From the NCBI RefSeq assembly GCF_018617395.1, contig NZ_JACSKC010000001.1, positions 1,116,001 to 1,180,000 on the forward strand: 64,000 nucleotides of DNA, read 5' to 3'. How positions within the stretch are numbered: position 1 is the first letter of the stretch; the number at the start of each line of letters is the position of its first letter. The position numbers were made by a program, and so were the translations under genes. Below the pieces are notes generated by a model. The model saw only the letters and a list, made by a program, of their open reading frames with translations, was not told where the DNA came from and searched no databases. Of this stretch, positions 20,503 through 27,325 are shown one piece after another. This stretch comes from Exiguobacterium sp. s48. Its GTDB lineage: Bacteria; Bacillota; Bacilli; Exiguobacteriales; Exiguobacteriaceae.

Positions 20503-21470
20503 TCGAGTGTCCCCTCCTTCAATTGACGTTCTACTGATTCATACTCCGTTGTCTCTTTTTCATCCCATTGAATACGACGAAGTGGGGCTAACCCAACGCC
20601 ACCTTCTTCAATACCTAGAATGACATGATCATTAAATGGCTTTTCCGTGACACGACCCGCAATTTCCACAATCGCCAAATCGACTTGTTTCAACATCGAT
20701 GTCACGACCGCATCCGGTGCGATCATCGATTGGTCACTATCGACTCCGATTGCTTTGATGCCGTATTTTTCAGCCGTTTCGAGTACACCGACCCCTGTAA
20801 GTCCCGCTGCTGCATAAAGAACGTCTGCCCCTTCTTTAATTTGCTTCTCAGCGAGTTCACGACCGAGTTCCGGTGAAGCAAAGTCATTTGAGAAATCGAC
20901 GAGCATCTCCACATCCTCGTTCACTGCCTTCGCGCCACGCTCAAACCCTGCTTCAAATTTTTGAATGAGTTCAATGTCCATCCCACCGATGAATCCGATC
21001 GTATCGGATTCCGTTTCAAGACCGGCCACCGCACCAGCAAGCGTACTACCTTCTCCCTCTTCGAACGTGATGTTCAAGACGTTTGGAAGTTCAGACACGC
21101 CATCAATGAGGGCAAATTGCTGATCTGGGTGTTCTGCCGCTACAGCCTCTAAGTCTTCTTGACACGCAAAACCAAGACCGACGATCACATCATGTCCCTC
21201 TTCTACCAATTCTTCAAAACCAACCTTATACGTCTCTGTTTCTGCTAATTCACGATAATCAACGAACCAATCGCCCGTTTCACGTAGCTCACCCATTCCA
21301 CGCATGGCTGCGTCACTGAACGATTGGTCCCCGAGACCAACGTCAGATAGGACGACCCCCATCGTCTGTCGTTCTTCTACCGTGGTATTCGGGTTGTCGA
21401 TTACCGACTGACAACCGGACAACCAAAGGGTGCAGGCTGTGATTGTACTGAGCATTATGCTTTTCTTCAT
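20499..21470 (-). CDS. BMP-family substrate-binding lipoprotein
   Basis: 323 residues from the ATG at 21470, after GAGGGAG. The N-terminus [19 protein letters not shown] is a lipoprotein signal with lipobox LSGC (Cys20). The mature part is a basic-membrane-protein/Med-type periplasmic-binding fold: [96 protein letters not shown] and [12 protein letters not shown]. Known family members often bind nucleosides and feed ABC permeases. No permease or ATPase gene is nearby; instead the gene is joined to a chemoreceptor by a 4-base overlap. Bacillus Med is a regulatory relative, so a sensory rather than transport role is plausible. Confidence 0.88.
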   Translation of the reverse strand: MKKSIMLSTITACTLWLSGCQSVIDNPNTTVEERQTMGVVLSDVGLGDQSFSDAAMRGMGELRETGDWFVDYRELAETETYKVGFEELVEEGHDVIVGLGFACQEDLEAVAAEHPDQQFALIDGVSELPNVLNITFEEGEGSTLAGAVAGLETESDTIGFIGGMDIELIQKFEAGFERGAKAVNEDVEMLVDFSNDFASPELGRELAEKQIKEGADVLYAAAGLTGVGVLETAEKYGIKAIGVDSDQSMIAPDAVVTSMLKQVDLAIVEIAGRVTEKPFNDHVILGIEEGGVGLAPLRRIQWDEKETTEYESVERQLKEGTLE

Positions 21471-21563
21471 GTATTCAATACTCCCTCTCTCTAATGGTCT
21501 GACAACCCTTATATCGACCGAGAAGGCACTGTTCTCCATGATTTTTTTTAAAAGTTGTGGGAA

Positions 21564-21596
21564 TAAAAAAAGCCATAGACATTGTCCATGGCTTTG
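21564..21596 (-). terminator. Terminator of the flotillin operon
   Basis: Minus strand: AAAGCCATGGA and TCTATGGCTTT pair around CAATG and are followed by a T run. Confidence 0.85.
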
Positions 21597-21601
21597 TACA
21601 C

Positions 21602-23122
21602 TTATTCTTTAGAAGCAGCAACCGTCGTATCGGCTAATTCTCGCTCCGGTGTTGGCGTTTTCGCAACGTTCCCTTTTCCAGCAAAGTTCTCGAGCAAGTC
21701 TTTCATATCGATGCCCGATGAAGCTTTTAACGTTTGTTGAAGTGAGGCCATGAGGTCGGTTGCGTAACCTGTTACTTTACCGGCTCCACCGTTTTGACCG
21801 CTCCCCGTGTCAACGACCGTAATCTGATCGATGTTACCAAGTGGCGATGCAATTTCTTTCGCATAATCAGGAAGCATCTTGACGACCATATCGAGAATCG
21901 CTGCTTGTCCGTATTGCGCGAAGGCTTCGGCGATCTTCTCTTTCGCTTCGGCTTCTGCAAGACCAGTCAAACGGATGATTTCCGCTTCCGCCTCACCTTT
22001 CGCACGTTCCGAATCCGCTTCTGCAAGACCTGCCAAACGTACGCGTTCCGCATCGGCTTTTGCCTGTGCTTCAATCCGATACTTCTCAGCATCCGCGATT
22101 GCGATTTGACGTGCTTTGTCCGCAGCGGCAGACTGTTCGATCGAGTATCGATCCGCATCGGCTTTTTTCTTCACTTCTGAATCATATTGTTTCTCACGAC
22201 GCATGATTTCTTTCTCTTCGAGCTCGATTTGTTTTTGACGCTCGATGATTTGAACTTGCATCTGTTGTTCGGTGACTTCTTGTTTCGCACGCGCTTCCTC
22301 AAGCTCATACGCTTGGTCGGCCCGGGCTTTGGCAACGTCTTGTTCACGGCGATATGCCGCAATCCGGAGTTGGTTCTCTTTCTCAGCTTCCGCGATTTCA
22401 GACGCACGCTCAAGTTCGGCCTTCTTCGCATCTTTCATGGCTTCCGCCTGTTTGATGCGCGTCTCTTTGTCCGCTTCCGCTGTCGCGATGTCAGCATCAC
22501 GCTTCACTTGCGCAATCCGTGGCTTCCCGAGTGATTCCAAGTAGCCGTTCTTATCCCGCACGTCTTTAATCGTGAACGAGACGATAATCAAACCCATCTT
22601 CGCCAAGTCTTGTGAAGCGACACGTTGCACTTCTTGAGAAAACTTGTCTCGATTTTTATAAATTTCTTCGACTGTCATCGATCCAAGAATGGAACGTAGA
22701 TGCCCTTCAAGTACTTCGCGTGCTTCATTCTCACGTTCAATTTTAGGTTTTCCGAGAAATTGTTCAGCCGCTGTCGCGATTTCACTGATCGATCCGCCGA
22801 TTTTAATGATGGCCGTTCCGTCTGCCATGACGGGTACACCTTGTTCCGTATATACCTCAGGCGTCGTTACCTCTAATTTGCTTGAGAGCAAGCTGAGGGG
22901 TTCCGCTTGCTGGAATACAGGGAGGACGAACGTACCGCCACCACGAATGATTTTCACACGGTTCCCAGATGCATCACTATGTACATTTTTCTTACCTAGA
23001 TAACTACCTGTCACAATCAACGCCTCATCCGGTCCGACTGTGCGATATTTTAATACGAATACAAATACGAGTGCGAGGATGATGACCCCGACGATGATAC
23101 TCACTAAAATAGCCGTATTCAT
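21602..23122 (-). CDS. floT: Flotillin-like protein FloT
   Basis: 506 residues, the usual FloT/YuaG size. N-terminal membrane anchor (about 5-26), SPFH/band-7 domain (about 30-190; GPDEALIVTGSYLGKK and GGGTFVLPVFQQAEPLSL), then a long coiled coil rich in Glu-Ala (about 200-395) with repeats such as AEADSERAKGEAEAE, and a C-terminal tail with VVKMLPDYAKEIASPLGNIDQI. Flotillins organise functional membrane microdomains and membrane fluidity. The partner NfeD-type gene lies immediately upstream, as yuaF-floT in Bacillus. The third gene of the Bacillus operon (yuaI) is absent; a different gene heads the operon here. Confidence 0.96.
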   Translation of the reverse strand: MNTAILVSIIVGVIILALVFVFVLKYRTVGPDEALIVTGSYLGKKNVHSDASGNRVKIIRGGGTFVLPVFQQAEPLSLLSSKLEVTTPEVYTEQGVPVMADGTAIIKIGGSISEIATAAEQFLGKPKIERENEAREVLEGHLRSILGSMTVEEIYKNRDKFSQEVQRVASQDLAKMGLIIVSFTIKDVRDKNGYLESLGKPRIAQVKRDADIATAEADKETRIKQAEAMKDAKKAELERASEIAEAEKENQLRIAAYRREQDVAKARADQAYELEEARAKQEVTEQQMQVQIIERQKQIELEEKEIMRREKQYDSEVKKKADADRYSIEQSAAADKARQIAIADAEKYRIEAQAKADAERVRLAGLAEADSERAKGEAEAEIIRLTGLAEAEAKEKIAEAFAQYGQAAILDMVVKMLPDYAKEIASPLGNIDQITVVDTGSGQNGGAGKVTGYATDLMASLQQTLKASSGIDMKDLLENFAGKGNVAKTPTPERELADTTVAASKE

Positions 23123-23125
23123 GTG

Positions 23126-23647
23126 TTATTTCTCCTCTCGAATCGTTGGTTCGTCATATGTCATGACGAGTGCGATATTTCCTTTTACTTCAATGATGAC
23201 TACCCGATACTCAGTCGAAATGGCTGTTCCGTCCATACTTTGTGCAGTTTTTAAGAGGGACCCCGTGACCGTCTCAATCATGACCTCCCCATAGCCTCCT
23301 TCAGGGATGGGAACTGTTAACCGACCGACTCGACCGACTAATGCTTCATCCGTCAAACCAATGGACTCTTCCGCATTTGAAAGTGGTAAAAGCACAAACA
23401 AATAAAGAAGCGTTGTCAGGGCGAGAGACCCAACGAGTGCAACAGCGAGTCCAATCATCGGGGAGACATGAGCCAATGCGTTTAAAATAAGTCCGATTCC
23501 TGCCCCAAGTGCTAAGAACGATAAAATGACTGCAGGGTTAAACCATCCTTCGAACAGATCGAACGCATCAGAGAACATCATATAAACAAACGTTCCGAAA
23601 CCAGCGATGATCAACACCCACCAATACAGTTGATCGATTGCCTCCAT
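23126..23647 (-). CDS. yuaF: NfeD-like membrane protein (YuaF type)
   Basis: 173 residues: three or four N-terminal membrane segments (about 7-25, 35-55, 62-92), then a C-terminal OB-fold domain (EALVGRVGRLTVPIPEGGYGEVMIET, MDGTAISTEYRVVIIEV). This is the short NfeD form that pairs with flotillins and is thought to control the size or activity of the microdomains. Its ATG overlaps the stop of the coiled-coil gene (TAATG), and floT starts 3 bases after it ends, giving a tightly coupled three-gene unit. Confidence 0.9.
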   Translation of the reverse strand: MEAIDQLYWWVLIIAGFGTFVYMMFSDAFDLFEGWFNPAVILSFLALGAGIGLILNALAHVSPMIGLAVALVGSLALTTLLYLFVLLPLSNAEESIGLTDEALVGRVGRLTVPIPEGGYGEVMIETVTGSLLKTAQSMDGTAISTEYRVVIIEVKGNIALVMTYDEPTIREEK

Positions 23648-24051
23648 TACCAGCCCTCCTGTCGACGTCTTTGTTCCATCATCAAAACAGCTCGAAGTTG
23701 TTCGACTTCTAATGCGAGTTGATGTTCAACCGCATCCCATTCCGACAGTGATGATGTGGATAAGTCGTTCGCTTCCCGAGTTCGACCAATCGAACGTTCA
23801 ATACGTCGACGATTATATATGTCGACAAGTTCTTGCCGTTCGAGTCGCATCGTCTTTAAAAAATACTCCACTTCTTTTTGAACTTGTACGATTTGATTCG
23901 TCACGTCCTCAGAAGAATCTTGCATCAGCAGCCGACGCACTCTCACTTGATGAGCCACTAATTTAGCAATCCTCTCTTCGAGTTCGAGAATGTGCTTATA
24001 TAATTCTTCTATCTCATCTTGATGCGTGTCATCGCGCCACCACACGTCCAT
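23647..24051 (-). CDS. Uncharacterised coiled-coil protein of the flotillin operon
   Basis: 134 residues, no recognised family. It is strongly helical, with heptad-like runs at IEELYKHILELEERIAKLVAHQ (near 13-34), VTNQIVQVQKEVEYFLKTMRLERQELV (near 49-75) and WDAVEHQLALEVEQLRAVLMMEQRRRQ (near 104-130). No signal peptide or membrane helix. GAGGTGAG precedes the ATG. It is first in the operon and its stop overlaps the yuaF start, so it is probably made stoichiometrically with the flotillin pair. A scaffold or adaptor role at FloT microdomains is an inference from position only. Confidence 0.8.
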   Translation of the reverse strand: MDVWWRDDTHQDEIEELYKHILELEERIAKLVAHQVRVRRLLMQDSSEDVTNQIVQVQKEVEYFLKTMRLERQELVDIYNRRRIERSIGRTREANDLSTSSLSEWDAVEHQLALEVEQLRAVLMMEQRRRQEGW

Positions 24052-24161
24052 CTCACCTCACTTTTCTCTACTCTCTTCCATATACGTCAAATGCTCATCT
24101 CTGGTTTCAAAAAATCATAAAAAAATGTAAAATGAATTTGCCAGCCAGAAAGGAAGTGCTC

Positions 24162-25079
24162 ATGTTGGGCAACCAAGTCATCAAACTATCAAGTGCATCA
24201 CAAGAAAAATTAAAAAAGATGTATCAACAATATGCAGTTTCACCACCACCATATGCGACATTCAGTGCCAAGACACCAGGATTTGTCGTCACCATCTATC
24301 AATCTGGGAAAGTGATGTTCCAAGGAAAAGATGCCGAGACCGAGGCAGTGAAATGGGGAACACCAGCCGAGAAGAAACAAGCATCTGCACCGAACACCAT
24401 CTTACCTGAAGGATTCTCAAATTGGTCTGTCGTCGGAAGCGATGAGGTCGGGAAAGGGGACTATTTCGGACCACTCGTCGTCGTCGCAGCATTCGTGTCA
24501 CATGACAAAATTGCACTCGTCAAAGAACTCGGTGTGAAGGACTCCAAACTGCTATCCGATCCTGAAATCATCCGGATCGCGAAGGATTTACATGCAACCA
24601 TTCCTTATCAAAAGGCGACATTGCATAATCCAGTCTATAACAAGATGCAACGAACGATGACACAAGGAAAGATGACCGCCATCGCGCATAATGCTGCGCT
24701 CCGAGCGCTACTTGAAAAAATCGACGTGAAGCCCGCTGCCGTTTTAATCGATCAGTTTGCGGAAAAATCCATCTACTACCAACATCTCCGAGCCGAAAAT
24801 GATGTCGTCCGTGATGACGTCTACTTTTCAACGAAAGCCGAAGGGCTACACGTCGCCGTTGCAGCCGCATCCATTTTAGCTCGTGCTTTTTTCTTAAAAG
24901 AAATGGATAAACTCAGTCAGCAAGTCGGGGTCACCCTCCCAAAAGGTGCAGGCGCAAAAGTCGACCAAGTGGCCGCTCAAATCATACGACGTCATGGAGA
25001 AGCGGTTTTACAATCAATTGCCAAAGTACATTTTGCGAACACGAAGAAAGCGATCAACTTGAACAAACGTCGTTTGTAG
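24162..25079 (+). CDS. rnhC: Ribonuclease HIII
   Basis: 305 residues from the ATG at 24162, which has AAAGGAAG at good distance; a start ten codons earlier (24132) is poorly supported. N-terminal TBP-like substrate-binding domain (VIKLSSASQEKLKKMYQQY through GFVVTIYQSGKVMFQGKDAE), then the catalytic domain with VGSDEVGKGDYFGPLVVVAAF carrying the first acidic residues, and LGVKDSKLLSDPEI. The C-terminal ASILARAFFLKEMDKLS is typical. It cleaves RNA in RNA-DNA hybrids, removing R-loops and primers. It is transcribed divergently from the flotillin operon. Confidence 0.95.
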   Translation: MLGNQVIKLSSASQEKLKKMYQQYAVSPPPYATFSAKTPGFVVTIYQSGKVMFQGKDAETEAVKWGTPAEKKQASAPNTILPEGFSNWSVVGSDEVGKGDYFGPLVVVAAFVSHDKIALVKELGVKDSKLLSDPEIIRIAKDLHATIPYQKATLHNPVYNKMQRTMTQGKMTAIAHNAALRALLEKIDVKPAAVLIDQFAEKSIYYQHLRAENDVVRDDVYFSTKAEGLHVAVAAASILARAFFLKEMDKLSQQVGVTLPKGAGAKVDQVAAQIIRRHGEAVLQSIAKVHFANTKKAINLNKRRL

Positions 25080-25150
25080 AGCTTCGTCATCGATTATGGT
25101 ATACTCTTTTTATGGTTAAATGAACTTAAAATTTTTGGAGGATAGCGTTC

Positions 25151-25963
25151 ATGCTGCATTATAAAACCTATACGATTAGTGATGACCACCCTTGGGTCAT
25201 CTTTATACACGGAGCGGGCGGAAGTCTGTCTCATTGGTATCGTCAACTTCGACCATTTCGCAAAAAATATAATGTGTTACTCGTTGATTTACGAGGTCAT
25301 GGCGGTTCGTACGACGCCGAACAGTCACTTAAACAACCGCTGAATGCCTATACGTTCGAGGCGGTCGCAAAAGATGTGATTGAAGTCATGGACCACCTAG
25401 GGATTGAAAAAGGTCATATGGTTGGACTCTCGTTAGGAACGATTGTCATTCAAGCCATGTTCGAGCATTATCCGAATCGTATCGCTTCGGTCGTTCTCGG
25501 CGGGGCCATCGTCAAATTCAATGTCCGCTCTACCATGCTGATCCGGCTAGGTAGCCTCGTCCGAAACTTCGTCCCCTATATGTGGCTGTATAAGTTGTTC
25601 GCTTGGATTTTGCTCCCGAAAAAACGTCATAAAAAATCTAGAATGATGTTCGTCCGGGATGCAGCGAACTTATGTCAACGTGAATTTATCCGCTGGTTCA
25701 AGATGACGGAAAATATTAACCCGTTATTGAACCAGTTCACGTCGATTCAGACGAACGTCCCAATCCTATATATTATGGGTGATGAGGATTATATGTTCCT
25801 CGAAGCTGTCGAACGAACAGCGAAACATCAACCTACGGCAATCGTGGAAATCGTCACGGACTCAGGACATGTCGTCAACGTAGACCAACCTGATCGATTT
25901 AATTCGTTGTCGATGAACTTTATCGATCATCAGATTCAAGCACGTTCATTACAAATGAGCTAA
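25151..25963 (+). CDS. Alpha/beta hydrolase
   Basis: 270 residues with the alpha/beta-hydrolase fold. The oxyanion-hole strand is FIHGAGG (18-24), the nucleophile elbow GLSLG puts Ser at 94, the acid is probably in YIMGDEDYMF, and the catalytic His is in TDSGHVVNVDQPDRF near the end. The substrate is unknown; similar proteins are esterases or C-C hydrolases. TTGGAGGA precedes the ATG, and a TATACT -10 box is visible about 45 bases upstream. It is monocistronic, ended by a clear terminator. Confidence 0.88.
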   Translation: MLHYKTYTISDDHPWVIFIHGAGGSLSHWYRQLRPFRKKYNVLLVDLRGHGGSYDAEQSLKQPLNAYTFEAVAKDVIEVMDHLGIEKGHMVGLSLGTIVIQAMFEHYPNRIASVVLGGAIVKFNVRSTMLIRLGSLVRNFVPYMWLYKLFAWILLPKKRHKKSRMMFVRDAANLCQREFIRWFKMTENINPLLNQFTSIQTNVPILYIMGDEDYMFLEAVERTAKHQPTAIVEIVTDSGHVVNVDQPDRFNSLSMNFIDHQIQARSLQMS

Positions 25964-25997
25964 ATCAGGAGGCCACTAGGCTTCCTGATTTTTTTCT
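25962..25997 (+). terminator. Terminator of the alpha/beta hydrolase gene
   Basis: AAATCAGGA(G)GCC pairs with GG(C)TTCCTGATTT around ACTA and is followed by a run of T. Confidence 0.9.
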
Positions 25998-26015
25998 TTT
26001 TATTTTCAGAAAATA

Positions 26016-26044
26016 TTGATTATTACAAAAATAGATGGTATTCT
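26016..26044 (+). promoter_or_regulatory. Promoter of the PfoR-like leader
   Basis: TTGATT (26016-26021), 17 bases, TATTCT (26039-26044) preceded by TGG. Transcription would start near 26051, giving a leader of about 220 bases before the PfoR-like start. Confidence 0.6.
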
Positions 26045-26076
26045 TTAGCAAATCCAACGAAGAGGAGATGCTCAAG

Positions 26077-26133
26077 ATGTCCAATCCTGTACATATGAAC
26101 AGCCTGCTGATTATTATTCGACTGAGGGACTGA
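26077..26133 (+). CDS. Putative leader peptide (18 aa)
   Basis: A complete small frame, MSNPVHMNSLLIIIRLRD, with AGAGGAG nine bases before its ATG. It holds consecutive Leu-Leu and Ile-Ile-Ile codons, followed by Arg-Leu-Arg. Runs of one or two amino acids are usual in ribosome-mediated attenuators, and R-x-R motifs are known from drug-dependent stalling peptides. Its stop codon overlaps the first of four mutually exclusive hairpins. That it is translated is not proven, but the ribosome-binding site is better than random. Confidence 0.5.
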   Translation: MSNPVHMNSLLIIIRLRD

Positions 26134-26239
26134 AATCGTTTTGTTTTCAAAAACGACTTTTCAGGCCCTTGTTCCCGTGGTAATCGGACAGGCGCCTGCA
26201 GATTGAAACCGCGCCTATCCTTGATGGATAGGTTTTTTT
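26130..26239 (+). promoter_or_regulatory. Candidate transcription attenuator of the PfoR-like gene
   Basis: Four hairpins overlap in sequence. A (26130-26164) pairs CTGAAATCGTTTT with AAAACGA-CT-TTTCAG. B (26162-26198) pairs CAGG..TGTTCC with GGACAGG..CCTG. C (26190-26216) pairs AGGCGC with GCGCCT. D is the terminator CCTATCC/GGATAGG (26214-26232). Each shares bases with the next, so A and C exclude B and D. It matches no riboswitch consensus I can recall. Confidence 0.6.
26214..26239 (+). terminator. Attenuator terminator in the leader
   Basis: A perfect 7-bp stem CCTATCC/GGATAGG with loop TTGAT, followed by TTTTTTT. It is downstream of the promoter and only 33 bases before the gene start, so it can decide expression. 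Confidence 0.8.
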
Positions 26240-26271
26240 ATTGGCATATAGACATAGAGGAGATGATGGAA

Positions 26272-27285
26272 GTGAAGCAGTATATGATGGATCGAATGGT
26301 AAAAATTTCAGCAGGTATGGCAAACGCCGTCCTCGTCACACTCGGTGTCGGTCTATTGATCGAGACGATTGGTAATTTGACCGGAATCGCGATGCTCGTT
26401 CAAATTGGACAAGTTGCCAAATCACTGTTGGCACCCGCATTAGGTGCCGGCGTCGCGTTTCAACTTGGGAGCAACACGCTCATCTTGTTTAGCGCGATGA
26501 TTGCCGCAACCATTGGCGGTGCAGCTTTAAAAGCGACAGAAAGCGGACTCGTCCTCGTTCCAGGTCAACCGATTAGCGCATTGATTGCAGCGGCGGCTGC
26601 TGTCTGGCTTGGAAAACGGGTCCTCGGAAAAACAAAGTTTGATATGATGGTCGTTCCGGTCACGGCCGTTCTCGGAGGTGGGATTGTCGGCGTTGCTGCG
26701 GCAGCGGTCACGACTCCTCTCATCAACTCGATCAGCCAAGGAATCACCGCATCCGTTGAAACGTCACCGATTGCCACATCTCTTGTCATCGCGCTTGTCT
26801 TCAGTGTCATGCTCATGTCACCTGCATCATCTGCCGCACTCGCCATCGCCCTTCAACTGGATCCTGTCGCCAGCGCCGCTGCCTTGATCGGTTGCTCTGC
26901 TCAATTTGTTGGCTTCACATTAATGGCATACCGCCAAACCGACCCAGGTGGATTGGTCGCCTCTTTCTTTGTCACACCGAAAGTGCAGTTTCCAAATATC
27001 ATCAAAAATCCGCGAATCGTCGTCCCACCGTTCATCGCCGCGATGATTTCCGCACCGATTGCCACTTTGATGTTCTCACTCCAAGTCCCGTACGAGATCG
27101 CGGGTCTCGGTCTGAACTCCCTCATCGCCCCGCTTCAGATTTTAGCAGTCCAAGGGTTGGATGCATTCCTTATCTTTACGGTGACCGGGGTTGTTCTTCC
27201 TGCACTCATTACATGGGCACTTTATCGTGTCACGAGTCTTGTCGGATGGACGAAGTTCGGCGATCTCGCACTCGAGATTCAATAA
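26272..27285 (+). CDS. PfoR-like / PTS EIIC-type membrane protein
   Basis: 337 residues from the GTG at 26272, which has AGAGGAG nine bases upstream; two ATGs just before it are too close to that site. The protein is highly hydrophobic with about eight to ten membrane segments. The start KQYMMDRMVKISAGMANAVLVTLGVG and the body resemble the PTS_EIIC_2 family, to which the clostridial PfoR regulator-like protein belongs. These proteins resemble the IIC transport domain of the phosphotransferase system but lack the IIA and IIB domains, and none is encoded nearby. The substrate is unknown. Expression is probably set by the attenuator in its leader. Confidence 0.78.
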   Translation: MKQYMMDRMVKISAGMANAVLVTLGVGLLIETIGNLTGIAMLVQIGQVAKSLLAPALGAGVAFQLGSNTLILFSAMIAATIGGAALKATESGLVLVPGQPISALIAAAAAVWLGKRVLGKTKFDMMVVPVTAVLGGGIVGVAAAAVTTPLINSISQGITASVETSPIATSLVIALVFSVMLMSPASSAALAIALQLDPVASAAALIGCSAQFVGFTLMAYRQTDPGGLVASFFVTPKVQFPNIIKNPRIVVPPFIAAMISAPIATLMFSLQVPYEIAGLGLNSLIAPLQILAVQGLDAFLIFTVTGVVLPALITWALYRVTSLVGWTKFGDLALEIQ

Positions 27286-27290
27286 TAAAA

Positions 27291-27325
27291 GGAGCGTTGT
27301 CACAGTGGACAACGCTCCCTATTTT
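27291..27325 (+). terminator. Terminator after the PfoR-like gene
   Basis: An 11-bp perfect stem GGAGCGTTGTC/GACAACGCTCC with loop ACAGTG, then CTATTTTT. The stop of convergent pheT lies at its right end. Confidence 0.9.
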
